Shown: positions 7,283 to 17,173, numbered from the stretch's first letter. The stretch is DNA of 64,000 nucleotides from JAAYTL01 sp031460505 (GCA_031460505.1 JAVKTT010000002.1:62001-126000), one strand, 5' to 3'. A program made the numbers and translations. Notes: generated from the sequence alone by a model not told the origin.

Positions 7283-9061
7283 TTATTTTATAATCTCAAT
7301 CTTATTGACAAGATCTTTATCAGGATTTACATTAATGGTTTTGAAATTATCATATATGACCATTCCTGGTTTTGCTCCGGGTTGTTTTCTAACATTTTTC
7401 CTTTCAGTAAAATCTACTGAAACATTGTTAGCATTTCTGGCTTTACTATAATATGCTGCAAGGATTGCTGCTTCTTCTAATGTAGTATTTGGTATATCTT
7501 TATTATCTTTTTTAACAATGACATGACTACCAGGCATTTTTTGAACATGGAGCCATAAATCTTCTCTATGAGCAGTTTTTAATGTAAGTCGTTCATTTTG
7601 TCTGTTGTTCTTACCGACAAATATGCTAAAACCATCACGGGAGATATAATGGTATGGGGAGGAAAGTTTTTCTTCTTTGTTTTTATTTTTCTTTCTATTT
7701 TTATTATTATCTTTAATATATCCCTCTTTAATCAACTCGTTTTTTATTTCATCAAGTTCTTCAACTTCAAAAGAATTATCGATGCTAACTAGTACATTTT
7801 CTAAATAATAGATTTCTTCTTCAGTTTCAGGAATTTGTTCCAATAGTAAACTTTCAGCAGTTTTTAATTTTGAGTATTTTTTATAATACCTTTGAGCATT
7901 TAGAACTGCAGAAATTTTGTAGTCCAATGGAATATCCAACTTAGTTAGATCTTCATCATAGAAGTTTTCTAGCTCTATATGGTCAATTCCTTTAGGTATT
8001 ATATGAATATTTGCTGATATTAAATCTGCATAAATTTTATATTTCTCTCTATCTTTACTTTCAAGGAGTTCTTCTTTTTGTTTAGATAATTTGTTAATAG
8101 CCCTATCCAGTCTTCCTTGAACTACTTTACGCATAGATTGAGATTTTTGTGTAATTCTATCTTGAATATCCCTTCTTCTAAAAGCAGTATCTAAAACATT
8201 TGATATAGAAGGTGAAAAGTTTTTATTCATAGAACCAAATTGATTTAAATCTAAACTATAAAAGGCTATAAGCTCATCGTTAACATGGTTGATATATAAT
8301 GGATTATAATTGTTTGATTTAATATCTGATATTATGCTTTCAAAGACATTATACAGATTCTCTCTCTCAATAGAGCTTATACTTCCTAAAGATCTGTCGA
8401 TGTCAATATCTGCACGAAAACATATTTCTTTACTTAATAAAGGGCTTAATCCTAAATAATTAAAATAGAAAAATTTGTAGAGTTTAGTAGCTTCTTTATC
8501 TTTGCTAAGTAATTCCATAAATTCATCTCTAGATGTATTAAGTGGATTTTTCTTATCTTGTGAAGGAGGATATTCATAGATTAAACCAGGAAGTATCTGT
8601 CTTACCCTACTCATATCTTCTCTAACCCTTTTAATAGAGTCAATAATTTTATTCTTATCTTTATCCAATAAGATAATATTGCTATGTTTGCCCATTATCT
8701 CAATAACAAGTCTTTTTTCAGATGGTAAACCTAATTCATCAATGGATGATGTATCTATAACTACAACTCTATCCATACTATATTGTTCAATATTTAATAT
8801 AATTCCACCAGATAGATGTTTTCTAAGTAACATACAAAAAACAGGTGGTGTGTCTGGGTTTTTCTTTGAGTGTTTGGTTAAATAAAGCCTTGGATTGTTG
8901 CTGCTTGCTGACATTAACAATCTATAATTTGTGCCTTTATTATATATTTGAATTAATATTTCATCTTTTTCTTGTTGATATATTTTATCAATTCTACCTC
9001 CTAAAAGAGAGGTTTTTAGCTCATCTACTACAGCTCTTGTAACAATTCCGTCAAATGACAT
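7283..9061 (-). CDS. rqcH: Ribosome quality-control factor RqcH (NFACT/fibronectin-binding-like)
   Basis: RqcH, the bacterial NEMF/Rqc2 homologue, binds obstructed 50S subunits and recruits tRNA-Ala to add C-terminal alanine tails that mark nascent chains for degradation. The 592-residue product has the NFACT-N domain (MSFDGIVTRAVVDEL start), Asp97-Arg98 in SMDRVV matching the residues needed for tailing in Bacillus RqcH, and a central coiled coil. The NFACT-R domain near the C-terminus has WLHVQKMPGSHVIVK. The start at 9061 is preferred because GGAGGG precedes it and it gives the family N-terminus; ATG-like codons further upstream lack support. The gene is alone on the - strand, divergent from yicC. 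Confidence 0.95.
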   Translation of the reverse strand: MSFDGIVTRAVVDELKTSLLGGRIDKIYQQEKDEILIQIYNKGTNYRLLMSASSNNPRLYLTKHSKKNPDTPPVFCMLLRKHLSGGIILNIEQYSMDRVVVIDTSSIDELGLPSEKRLVIEIMGKHSNIILLDKDKNKIIDSIKRVREDMSRVRQILPGLIYEYPPSQDKKNPLNTSRDEFMELLSKDKEATKLYKFFYFNYLGLSPLLSKEICFRADIDIDRSLGSISSIERENLYNVFESIISDIKSNNYNPLYINHVNDELIAFYSLDLNQFGSMNKNFSPSISNVLDTAFRRRDIQDRITQKSQSMRKVVQGRLDRAINKLSKQKEELLESKDREKYKIYADLISANIHIIPKGIDHIELENFYDEDLTKLDIPLDYKISAVLNAQRYYKKYSKLKTAESLLLEQIPETEEEIYYLENVLVSIDNSFEVEELDEIKNELIKEGYIKDNNKNRKKNKNKEEKLSSPYHYISRDGFSIFVGKNNRQNERLTLKTAHREDLWLHVQKMPGSHVIVKKDNKDIPNTTLEEAAILAAYYSKARNANNVSVDFTERKNVRKQPGAKPGMVIYDNFKTINVNPDKDLVNKIEIIK

Positions 9062-9237
9062 TATTTTCCCTCCAATGTTAATTGAATAATAAGAGTATAA
9101 CATTTATGTATTAAATAATAAAGTTATAAGATTTTATGATATAATATTATTAAGATTCTGTAACAAATAGTGGATTAATATACCAATACATTATATAATC
9201 AATAACTAAAACTATCTAGAGAGAGAAGGTGACCAAA

Positions 9238-10119
9238 TTGATAAAAAGTATGACCGGTTATGGTAAAGGTGAATATGAAAACGAACTATATAGATTCATT
9301 ATAGAGATTAAATCAGTAAATCATAGATATAATGATATTTCAGTTAAGATGCCACGACACATATCATATCTTGAAGATACAATTAAAAAAGCTATTAAAG
9401 AGAAAGTTAGCAGAGGAAAAGTAGATGTATATGTAAATTTCGAATACGTAAATGAATCAGCTATAGATGTAAAAGTAGATATACCTCTTGCTTTATCATA
9501 TAAAATTGCATTAGAAGAGCTAACTTCACAATTAAATATAGAGGATAATATTAGGTTAAACAATATTCTTTCTATGAATGAAGTTGTGAAAACCGAAAGA
9601 AAAGGTGTTGATGAGAATCTAGTAAAAGATAGTTTGTTAAAATCTTTGGATATGGCTATAACGAATATAGTTTATATGAAAGAAAAAGAAGGCGAAGAAT
9701 TAAAGAAAGACATGCTAATAAAACTAGATAATATAAATAAATATGTTGAAATTATTGAGGAAAGATCTCCTTCAGTAGTATCAGAATATAAGATTAAATT
9801 AAGAGAAAGAATAAATGAACTATTAGATAATAATATTGTTATAGATGAAGAACGTTTAAGTTCTGAGGTAGCTATATTTGCAGATAAGAGCAGTATAGAT
9901 GAGGAAATTGTAAGACTCAAAAGCCATATAAAACAATTTAAAGGCATCTTAGAAGAAGATGATGCAATAGGAAGAAAGTTAGATTTTCTTATTCAAGAAT
10001 TCAATAGAGAAATCAATACAATTGGAAGTAAGGCAAATGATATTGAAATCTCGAAACATGTTGTTGAGTTGAAAGCTGAATTGGAGAAGATAAGAGAACA
10101 AGTACAAAATATTGAATAA
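9238..10119 (+). CDS. yicC: YicC-family endoribonuclease
   Basis: YicC proteins are hexameric endoribonucleases involved in RNA turnover. The 293-residue product begins with IKSMTGYGKGEYE and shows EIKSVNHRYNDISVKMPR. It ends with the diagnostic C-terminal block GRKLDFLIQEFNREINTIGSKAND. The TTG at 9238 is chosen because it gives the standard MIKSMTGYG start and has AAGGTG 6 bases upstream; GTG at 9229 overlaps that site. It heads the usual clostridial series yicC-remA-gmk-rpoZ-coaBC, with short gaps of about 15 bases, and is divergent from rqcH. Confidence 0.94.
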   Translation: MIKSMTGYGKGEYENELYRFIIEIKSVNHRYNDISVKMPRHISYLEDTIKKAIKEKVSRGKVDVYVNFEYVNESAIDVKVDIPLALSYKIALEELTSQLNIEDNIRLNNILSMNEVVKTERKGVDENLVKDSLLKSLDMAITNIVYMKEKEGEELKKDMLIKLDNINKYVEIIEERSPSVVSEYKIKLRERINELLDNNIVIDEERLSSEVAIFADKSSIDEEIVRLKSHIKQFKGILEEDDAIGRKLDFLIQEFNREINTIGSKANDIEISKHVVELKAELEKIREQVQNIE

Positions 10120-10133
10120 GTAGGAGGGATTAT

Positions 10134-10388
10134 ATGTCAGTACAACTAATAAACATTGGGTTTGGTAACATGGTATCTGCCAATAGAATTATTGCAGTAG
10201 TAAGCCCAGAATCAGCTCCTATTAAGAGATTAATCCAGGAAACAAGAGATAAAGGTTTATTGATAGACGCCACATATGGCAGAAAAACAAGAGCAGTTAT
10301 TATAACTGATAGTGACCATATAGTATTAACAGCAGTTCAGCCTGAAACTATAGGGAATAGATTAAATACCAAAGATGAAAAGAATTAA
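10134..10388 (+). CDS. remA: RemA-family DNA-binding regulator (DUF370)
   Basis: RemA is a small DNA-binding protein that activates biofilm matrix and osmoprotection genes in Bacillus; in clostridia its regulon is less known. The 84-residue product contains the family core (LINIGFGNMVSANRIIAVVS, RDKGLLIDATYGRKTRAV). The spacing, GGAGGG 6-7 bases before ATG, is ideal. It sits in its normal place between yicC and gmk, and its 3' end is separated by only 19 bases from the chosen gmk start. Confidence 0.93.
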   Translation: MSVQLINIGFGNMVSANRIIAVVSPESAPIKRLIQETRDKGLLIDATYGRKTRAVIITDSDHIVLTAVQPETIGNRLNTKDEKN

Positions 10389-10407
10389 TGAAAGTTGGTG
10401 GATTAGC

Positions 10408-11022
10408 TTGTCAAAGGGATTTTTATTAGTAATTTCTGGGCCATCTGGATCTGGTAAAGGTACTGTTAGTAAGGAGCTTTTAAGTAGAAATAATGATATT
10501 GTTTTTTCTATTTCAGCTACTACTAGAAAACCAAGGCCAACAGAAAAGGATGGAGTAAATTACTTCTTTTATAGTGAAGAAGTATTTAAGGAAAAGGTTG
10601 AAAATAATGAGTTCTTAGAGCACGCTTTTGTGCATACAAACTATTATGGAACTCCTAAGGACTTTGTAATGAAAGAAGTAGATAAAGGAGAGATAGTCCT
10701 TCTTGAAATTGATGTTCAAGGGGCCTTACAAGTAAAGAAAAACTATAAGAATGTTGTATTTGTATTTTTACTACCACCTACAATGGATGAATTAAGAAAT
10801 AGAATCATAAAAAGAGGTACTGAGTCAGCAGAGGACATAGAAACTAGATTCAAAAATGCCTTTGAAGAATTAGACTTTGTAGGAGAATATGATTATTTTG
10901 TAGTAAATGACAAAGTTGAAAATGCTGTGTTAGATATCGAACATATTATTAAGGCGGAAAAATTAAGAGTTAAACGCCATTCAGATATTAAGAAAAAAGT
11001 GATGAAAAAGGAGGAAGATTAA
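10408..11022 (+). CDS. gmk: Guanylate kinase
   Basis: Gmk phosphorylates GMP to GDP with ATP and feeds the guanine nucleotide pool. The 204-residue product has the P-loop GPSGSGKGT at 11-19, the GMP-binding SATTRKPRPTEKDGVNYFF region, and EIDVQGALQV. The start is TTG at 10408, giving MSKGFLLVISGPSG as in relatives, with GGTGG 7 bases upstream; the ATG at 10375 would add 11 atypical residues and overlap remA. It shares one base with the rpoZ start, so the two are probably translationally coupled. Confidence 0.95.
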   Translation: MSKGFLLVISGPSGSGKGTVSKELLSRNNDIVFSISATTRKPRPTEKDGVNYFFYSEEVFKEKVENNEFLEHAFVHTNYYGTPKDFVMKEVDKGEIVLLEIDVQGALQVKKNYKNVVFVFLLPPTMDELRNRIIKRGTESAEDIETRFKNAFEELDFVGEYDYFVVNDKVENAVLDIEHIIKAEKLRVKRHSDIKKKVMKKEED

Positions 11023-11231
11023 TGTTAAATCCGTCATTCGCTCATGTTTTAAAAAAGGGAGATAGTAGATATACTTTAGTAATGTTAACCGCAAAGAGGG
11101 CTCGTCAAATAGTAGAAGGTAATGAACCACTAGTTGAAACTGAGTCAACTAAGCCAGTAACCATTGCTATTGAAGAAATAGTTGCAGAAAAGGTAACATA
11201 TAAAAATCCAACTATTAATAGTATTAAGTAG
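11022..11231 (+). CDS. rpoZ: RNA polymerase omega subunit
   Basis: Omega stabilises assembly of the beta' subunit of RNA polymerase. The 69-residue product has the omega pattern: a short N-terminal helix, then SRYTLVMLTAKRARQI, then a polar acidic tail. GGAGG lies 7 bases before the ATG, and the TAATG overlap with gmk is the usual arrangement. Length and position between gmk and coaBC agree with Firmicutes rpoZ. Confidence 0.93.
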   Translation: MLNPSFAHVLKKGDSRYTLVMLTAKRARQIVEGNEPLVETESTKPVTIAIEEIVAEKVTYKNPTINSIK

Positions 11232-11239
11232 GTGATCAA

Positions 11240-12448
11240 GTGTTAAAGGGAAAGACTATTATACTAGGTGTAACTGGAGGCATTGCAGTATATAAAGCTG
11301 CAGATTTGGTTAGCAAATTGAAGAAACAAAATGCTAATGTTGAAGTAATCATGACTGATGCTGCAATGGAATTTGTCAATCAATTGACGTTCCAAACAAT
11401 GTCTAATAACCCTGTACACACTAGTATGTTTAATAAAATAGACAAGTTTGATGTTGAACATATATCATTGGCTAAAAAAGCTGATATGATACTAGTTGCT
11501 CCTGCAACTGCTAATACTATAGGTAAAGTAGCCAATGGATTCGCAGATAATCTATTAACTACTGTAATCATGGCATCACATGCTAAAATTGTATTTGCTC
11601 CGGCCATGAATACTGAGATGTATAATAATCCTATACATCAAGAAAATATGAGTAAGCTTAAGAAACTTGGATATGAATTTATTCAACCAGGTGTTGGTTT
11701 GCTTGCATGTGGAGATTATGGAGCTGGTAAAATGGCTGAGCCTGCTGATATTGTTGAATATGTAATTGAATCTTTCGTAGAGAAAGATTTAGCAGGTAAA
11801 AAAGTAGTTATTACTGCTGGACCAACTGTTGAACTAATAGATCCAGTAAGATACATTACTAATCACTCTAGCGGTAAAATGGGCTATCTTTTAGCAAATG
11901 AAGCAAGAACTAGAGGTGCTGATGTTGTCTTAATATCAGGACCTACTGCTTTAGAACCTCCAAAGGGGGTTGAAGTTGTTAGAGTCAACACTACTAATGA
12001 TATGTTTGATGCTGTAGGAAAGTATTTTGATAAATGTGATGTATTAATTAAATCTGCAGCACCTGCAGATTACAGACCAGAAAATACTAGTCCGATTAAG
12101 ATTAAGAAAAAAGATGGACAAAAAGATGAATTAAATATTAATTTTGTTCGAAATCCAGATATTGCGTATTATTATGGAAATAAAAAAGATAAGCAAATTA
12201 TAATAGGGTTTGCTGCGGAAACTGATAATTTAGTAGAATATGCTAAAAATAAATTAAAGAAAAAGAAATTTGATTTTATAGTAGCAAATGATATTACAAA
12301 AGAGGGAGCAGGATTTAAAGCTGACACAAATATTGTCACTATTATCGATAATAATGAAAGTGTAGAATCCTATCCAATTATGACAAAAAAAGATCTTGCA
12401 AAAATTATCTTGGATAAAGCTAATAATATTATTAAAAACAAAAGCTAG
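11240..12448 (+). CDS. coaBC: Bifunctional phosphopantothenoylcysteine decarboxylase / synthetase (CoaBC)
   Basis: CoaBC joins 4'-phosphopantothenate to cysteine and decarboxylates the product, two steps of coenzyme A synthesis. The 402-residue product has the flavin-dependent CoaC half (1-about 180) with catalytic His74, the PATANT and PAMNTEMYNNP motifs and Cys157. The CoaB half (about 185-400) has TAGPTVELIDPVRYITNHSSGKMG and Lys271 in IKSAAPADYRP, where most relatives read VADY. The start is GTG at 11240 after AGGTGATCA. coaD, a later step of the same pathway, is about 18 kb downstream. A hairpin terminator overlaps its stop codon. Confidence 0.96.
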   Translation: MLKGKTIILGVTGGIAVYKAADLVSKLKKQNANVEVIMTDAAMEFVNQLTFQTMSNNPVHTSMFNKIDKFDVEHISLAKKADMILVAPATANTIGKVANGFADNLLTTVIMASHAKIVFAPAMNTEMYNNPIHQENMSKLKKLGYEFIQPGVGLLACGDYGAGKMAEPADIVEYVIESFVEKDLAGKKVVITAGPTVELIDPVRYITNHSSGKMGYLLANEARTRGADVVLISGPTALEPPKGVEVVRVNTTNDMFDAVGKYFDKCDVLIKSAAPADYRPENTSPIKIKKKDGQKDELNINFVRNPDIAYYYGNKKDKQIIIGFAAETDNLVEYAKNKLKKKKFDFIVANDITKEGAGFKADTNIVTIIDNNESVESYPIMTKKDLAKIILDKANNIIKNKS

Positions 12449-12470
12449 TTTATCTAGCTTTTGTCTTTAT
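12438..12470 (+). terminator. Intrinsic terminator of the yicC-coaBC operon
   Basis: An 11-bp perfect stem (12438-12448 with 12454-12464) with a 5-base loop is followed by CTTTATT. The first arm contains the coaBC stop codon. The T-tract is moderate, so partial readthrough into priA is possible. Confidence 0.75.
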
Positions 12471-12555
12471 TGTTAAAACAACAAGGTTCCCAGTCCTGAC
12501 AGCAATTATCTAATTAGTTGTTTGGTTGGGTTCTTTAAAAAAGGAGTGCAAGTAA

Positions 12556-15024
12556 GTGAATAGAAGGTATGGCCAAGTTTTAATCGATAGTTATGCATCT
12601 CAATTAGATAGGCTATTTACTTACATAATAGATGATGATTTAATTGATATAGCAAAGGAAGGAATGAGGGTAGTAATACCCTTCGGTAAAGGTAATAAGC
12701 CTATTAAGGGATTATTAGTTGCTATAGTAGACGAGTTTGATGAAAGTTATAAGTTAAAAAATATCATTGAAGTTCTAGATGATAAACCAATTATATCTAA
12801 AGAATTGTTAAAATTAGGATATTGGATAAAAAATGAATATTTATGCACATATTTCGAAGCTTTGCAACCTATTTTACCACCTGGAGATTATAAGCAAGTA
12901 AATACCTTTGTTGAGTTAAATGATGATAGTTATAATCCTCAAGATAGAGAAGAAGAGAAAATTATTAATTATTTAAAAAACAAGGAAATTGTTCTTTTAT
13001 TGGATTTAAAAAATGATCTAAAACTTCCATATATTAATAATTATTTAAATAGATTAGAAGAATTAGATGTAATTGAAACAACGATTGATATTGTTACAAC
13101 TGTAAAAAAGAAAAAAGAAAAATGGGTAAAATTATTATCTAATGATTTATCATTAAATGAAATAAATCAACTTATAGGAAAGAGAGCCAACAAACAACTT
13201 ATAATTGCAGAGTATTTATTTAATAATGGAGATATTAGTATTAACTCCTTGATAAAAGAATTAAATACTACTTTAAGTACAATTAAATCTCTAGAAGAAA
13301 AGAAAATTGTTAAAATATATGATAAAGAACTCTATAGAGACCCTATTAAGAAATACATACCAAAATATAATAAACATAAACTAAATCAAGATCAAAGTAA
13401 AGTATTTAATAGAATATTAAGTTCTATTAAAAAAGAAAATAGTGATAATAAGTTCCTAATTCATGGAGTAACTGGAAGTGGAAAGACCGAAATCTATCTG
13501 CAATTAGTAGAAGAGATGCTAAAGAAAGGCAAAGATTCAATAGTACTGGTTCCAGAGATATCTCTAACTCCGCAGACAATAGACAGATTTGTAGGCAGAT
13601 TTGGTGAGAATGTTGCTATTCTTCATAGTAGACTATCTCAAGGGGAAAGATTTGATCAATGGAGAAGTATTAAAAAGGGTAGAGTAAAGATAGTGGTAGG
13701 TGCTAGATCTGCTATATTTGCACCTTTTAATAATATAGGACTTATTATAATAGATGAAGAACATGAATCCACATATAAATCTTCGCAAAATCCAAAATAT
13801 GACACCATAGAAGTTGCCAGTAAGAGGGTTGATTTAGAAAACGCATTTCTTGTTCTTGGAACTGCTACTCCATCTTTAGAAACATATTATAAATCATTAA
13901 AAGATGATATTGTATTATTAAAACTTAATGAAAGAGCTAACAAACAAGATATGCCTGAAATTCACCTAGTGGATATGAGAGAAGAGCTAAAAGATGGGAA
14001 TAGGTCTATATTCAGCATTGAATTACAGCATAAAATGAGAGAGGCGCTAGATAATCATAAACAGATTATATTGTTTTTAAATAGAAGAGGCTTTTCTACG
14101 TTTGTCTCATGTAGGGAATGTGGATATGTAGTTAAATGTGATAACTGTGATATTTCCATGACCTATTATAAAAACATTAATAAATTGAGATGTAATTATT
14201 GTGGTGTAACTGAGAATATACCTACTGTTTGTCCTGTTTGTCATAGTAAATATATTAAATACTTTGGTATTGGTACTGAAAAAGTAGAAGAATTAATCAA
14301 GGAAATGTTTCCTGAAGCGAATATTGTAAGAATGGATGGGGACACCACTACAAGAAAAGGTAGCTACGAAGTAATCCTTGATGATATGAAGAACAAAAAA
14401 ATAGATATTTTAATAGGAACTCAAATGATATCAAAGGGTTTAGATTTTGAGAATGTAGTCTTAGTAGGTATAATCGCAGCAGATACTACATTGAATTTAC
14501 CAGATTATAAATCTCCAGAGAAGACATTTCAATTAGTCACTCAAGTAGCTGGAAGAGCTGGTCGGGGAGATGATGAAGGAAATGTAATACTTCAGACATA
14601 TAATCCAGAACATTATAGTATCATTCATGCAAAAAATCAGGATTATGATAGTTTCTACAATACAGAAACTAAGCTAAGAGAAGAATTTCTATACCCACCT
14701 TTTATTAATTTGATGAACATATTGATTTATGGAGAAAATTTACAAAAAGTTGGTAAATTATCAAAAGATATATATAATATAGTTGGTAAGGAAATTTATA
14801 ATATATATGCAAGCTCATATAGGGACTACATTATAGGTCCTTATCCTGCTCCCTTAGAAAAAATCAAGAGGAATTATAGGTATCAAATTATATTAAAAAT
14901 AGAAGAAGTATATAAAGAAGAGTTAAAGAACCTAATTTATAGGGTATGTATCATTAATGAGTATAATTTAAAAATGGATGATATTAAGATAAGTATTGAC
15001 ATAAATCCCAACACAATATTATAG
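12556..15024 (+). CDS. priA: Primosomal replication restart helicase PriA
   Basis: PriA recognises abandoned replication forks and reloads the replicative helicase. The 822-residue product has the N-terminal DNA-binding region and a superfamily-2 helicase core with Walker A GVTGSGKTE at about 304-312 and IIDEEHES near 397-404. It has a zinc-binding insert rich in CxxC pairs between about 518 and 560, and the ISKGLDF and QVAGRAGRGD helicase motifs. The start is GTG at 12556 with AAGGAG 9 bases upstream. def and fmt follow directly, the standard order. The 85 bases before it may fold. Confidence 0.96.
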   Translation: MNRRYGQVLIDSYASQLDRLFTYIIDDDLIDIAKEGMRVVIPFGKGNKPIKGLLVAIVDEFDESYKLKNIIEVLDDKPIISKELLKLGYWIKNEYLCTYFEALQPILPPGDYKQVNTFVELNDDSYNPQDREEEKIINYLKNKEIVLLLDLKNDLKLPYINNYLNRLEELDVIETTIDIVTTVKKKKEKWVKLLSNDLSLNEINQLIGKRANKQLIIAEYLFNNGDISINSLIKELNTTLSTIKSLEEKKIVKIYDKELYRDPIKKYIPKYNKHKLNQDQSKVFNRILSSIKKENSDNKFLIHGVTGSGKTEIYLQLVEEMLKKGKDSIVLVPEISLTPQTIDRFVGRFGENVAILHSRLSQGERFDQWRSIKKGRVKIVVGARSAIFAPFNNIGLIIIDEEHESTYKSSQNPKYDTIEVASKRVDLENAFLVLGTATPSLETYYKSLKDDIVLLKLNERANKQDMPEIHLVDMREELKDGNRSIFSIELQHKMREALDNHKQIILFLNRRGFSTFVSCRECGYVVKCDNCDISMTYYKNINKLRCNYCGVTENIPTVCPVCHSKYIKYFGIGTEKVEELIKEMFPEANIVRMDGDTTTRKGSYEVILDDMKNKKIDILIGTQMISKGLDFENVVLVGIIAADTTLNLPDYKSPEKTFQLVTQVAGRAGRGDDEGNVILQTYNPEHYSIIHAKNQDYDSFYNTETKLREEFLYPPFINLMNILIYGENLQKVGKLSKDIYNIVGKEIYNIYASSYRDYIIGPYPAPLEKIKRNYRYQIILKIEEVYKEELKNLIYRVCIINEYNLKMDDIKISIDINPNTIL

Positions 15025-15035
15025 GAGGAATCAAA

Positions 15036-15521
15036 ATGGCATTAAGAAAAATACGTATAGAAGGGGATCCTATATTAAGGAAAAAATCAAGACCTGTCGA
15101 AGAGATGAATGATAGAATAAAGATATTATTAGATGATATGATAGAAACTATGCATGATGCAGATGGTGTAGGACTAGCAGCACCACAGATAGGAGTCCTT
15201 AAAAGAATTGTAGTTATTGATATTGGTGAAGGTCCAATTATGATTATAAATCCTGAGATAATTGAAACAGAAGGGTCCTATATAGATGTAGAAGGTTGTT
15301 TGTCTGTTCCGAATAAGGCTGGTAAAGTCGAAAGACCTGAAAGAGTAAAAATCAAGTATTTAAATGAGAATTGGGAAGAAACCGTTCTTGAAGGAACTGA
15401 GTTATTAGCAAAAGCTATATGTCATGAAATTGATCATCTTGATGGAATATTATATACTGATAAGGTTATTGAATATGTTGAATTGGTGAACGATGAAGCC
15501 GAAGTAGAGGAAGAGGAGTAA
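15036..15521 (+). CDS. def: Peptide deformylase
   Basis: Def removes the formyl group from N-terminal formyl-methionine of new proteins. The 161-residue metalloenzyme shows the three active-site motifs GVGLAAPQIG (44-53), EGCLS (86-90, metal ligand Cys88) and HEIDH (130-134, metal-binding His130 and His134). It lies 11 bases after priA with GGAGG 7 bases before ATG and is followed within 7 bases by fmt, its functional counterpart. The C-terminus ends in an acidic run. Confidence 0.97.
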   Translation: MALRKIRIEGDPILRKKSRPVEEMNDRIKILLDDMIETMHDADGVGLAAPQIGVLKRIVVIDIGEGPIMIINPEIIETEGSYIDVEGCLSVPNKAGKVERPERVKIKYLNENWEETVLEGTELLAKAICHEIDHLDGILYTDKVIEYVELVNDEAEVEEEE

Positions 15522-15528
15522 ACAAAAT

Positions 15529-16458
15529 ATGAAGATAGTTTTTGCAGGTACACCTGAATTTGCTGTACCAACATTAGAACAATTATTTAAAAATGGATAT
15601 GAAATTCCATTGGTTATAACACAAAGAGATAAACCTAAAGGAAGGGGTAAAAAGCTTCAATATACTCCAGTCAAAGAAAAAGCTTTGGAGCTTGGATTAA
15701 ATGTATATCAACCGGATAATATAAATAGTGATGAGTCCATTGAAATATTAAAAAGCCTTAATCCTGATTTTCTGATAGTTGTCGCTTTTGGACAAATATT
15801 AAGGAAAAAAATATTGGGTATTCCAAAAGTTGATTCCATAAATGTTCATGCATCACTACTTCCTAAATATAGAGGTGCAGCACCGATAAATTGGGTATTA
15901 ATCAATGGAGAAAAGGAAACTGGTATTACTATAATGAAGATTGATGAAGGCTTAGATACAGGTGATATGATTAGCAAAGCTAGTATATGTATTGACGATG
16001 AAGATGATGCTGTTACAATACATGATAAATTATCTAAATTAGGTGGAGAGCTCCTTGTTTCAACATTAAGTGATATTATTGAAAATAAGGCAATTTATAC
16101 CCCTCAAAATGATGATGAATCATCTTATTCTCCAATGATGTCTAAGGCCATTGGAATAATTGATTGGAGTAAATCTTCAAAGGATATATTTAATCAAGTT
16201 CGTGGACTTAAACCATGGCCAGGAACATATACCCACTATAATGATGAACAAGTTAAAGTTCATAAGATTAAGATTATAGATATGGACAGTCAAGGAGAAG
16301 CTGGAGAGATAATTGATGTGTCAAATGAAGGTGTATTTGTTAATACTAAGGATAAGATTGTTGTAATAGAAGAATTACAATTTCCAAATAAAAGACGTAT
16401 GAAGGTAAGTGAGTATCTAGCAGGTAATACTATTGAGAAAGGTATTATACTAAAATAG
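15529..16458 (+). CDS. fmt: Methionyl-tRNA formyltransferase
   Basis: Fmt formylates Met-tRNAfMet with 10-formyl-tetrahydrofolate so that translation can start. The 309-residue product has the N-terminal formyltransferase domain with the catalytic triad Asn105, His107 and Asp143 (contexts INVHASLLPKYRGAAPI and EGLDTGDM). Its C-terminal domain (about 205-305) includes GLKPWPGTYT. The pair def-fmt is immediately adjacent. No strong ribosome site precedes the ATG beyond GAGGAG in the def end, suggesting coupling to def. Confidence 0.96.
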   Translation: MKIVFAGTPEFAVPTLEQLFKNGYEIPLVITQRDKPKGRGKKLQYTPVKEKALELGLNVYQPDNINSDESIEILKSLNPDFLIVVAFGQILRKKILGIPKVDSINVHASLLPKYRGAAPINWVLINGEKETGITIMKIDEGLDTGDMISKASICIDDEDDAVTIHDKLSKLGGELLVSTLSDIIENKAIYTPQNDDESSYSPMMSKAIGIIDWSKSSKDIFNQVRGLKPWPGTYTHYNDEQVKVHKIKIIDMDSQGEAGEIIDVSNEGVFVNTKDKIVVIEELQFPNKRRMKVSEYLAGNTIEKGIILK

Positions 16459-16474
16459 TTTGGAGGTGTTCAAT

Positions 16475-17173
16475 ATGTATGGATACGGATATGGTATGTA
16501 TTTAGATAGTTCGTGGTTTATTTTTGTTTTACCAGCATTACTGTTTGCCTCGTTTGCACAGATGAAAGTTAAAGGTGCTTATAATAAATATTCTAGAGTA
16601 AATAGTGGATCTGGCTTAACAGGTGCTCAAGTAGCTAGAAGAATTTTAGATAGAAACGGCCTATATGATGTAGTAGTTGAACAAACATCAGGACAATTAA
16701 CTGACCATTATGATCCAAGAAGAAGAGTTATAAGATTATCCAATACTATTTATGGTGGAAGTAGTGTTGCATCTATGAGTGTTGCAGCACATGAGGTTGG
16801 TCATGCTATTCAACATGCAGATGGATATTTTCCACTTGTTTTAAGAAATAACTTAGCACCAATAGTTAATTTCAGTTCTAGATTTGTCTGGATATTTATA
16901 TTATTAGGATTTTTAGTAAGTCCATTTTTGATAGAAGTTGGAATTGCTCTGTTCCTTGGAGTAGTGCTTTTTCAATTGGTTACTTTACCAGTTGAATTAA
17001 ATGCAAGTAGAAGAGCATTGTTACAGTTAGAGGATGGTATTTCACCATCACAAAGCTTAAGACCTGCTAAAAGCATGTTAAATGCTGCTGCACTTACTTA
17101 TGTTGCAGCAACTCTAACGGCAATAGCTGAATTACTTAGATTATTAGCAATAGTAAATAGAAGAAGGGATTAG
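16475..17173 (+). CDS. YugP-family zinc metallopeptidase (membrane)
   Basis: This 232-residue protein belongs to the DUF2207-unrelated YugP-type neutral zinc metallopeptidases. The zinc motif is HEVGH at 106-110 in SVAAHEVGHAIQHA, and a conserved PVELNASRRAL segment lies downstream. Hydrophobic helices are visible at about 12-30, 120-140, 143-165 and 205-225, so it is an integral membrane protein. ATG at 16475 is used because GGAGG stands 8 bases before it. In clostridia it regularly lies between fmt and rsmB. The substrate is unknown. A terminator overlaps the stop codon. Confidence 0.9.
   Translation: MYGYGYGMYLDSSWFIFVLPALLFASFAQMKVKGAYNKYSRVNSGSGLTGAQVARRILDRNGLYDVVVEQTSGQLTDHYDPRRRVIRLSNTIYGGSSVASMSVAAHEVGHAIQHADGYFPLVLRNNLAPIVNFSSRFVWIFILLGFLVSPFLIEVGIALFLGVVLFQLVTLPVELNASRRALLQLEDGISPSQSLRPAKSMLNAAALTYVAATLTAIAELLRLLAIVNRRRD

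Noticed and set aside
9104..9237. Divergent promoters between rqcH and yicC
   Set aside because: A TATAAT at 9140-9145 and a - strand TATACT near 9094-9099 exist, but neither has a convincing -35 element, so no promoter was called in this 130-base AT-rich gap.
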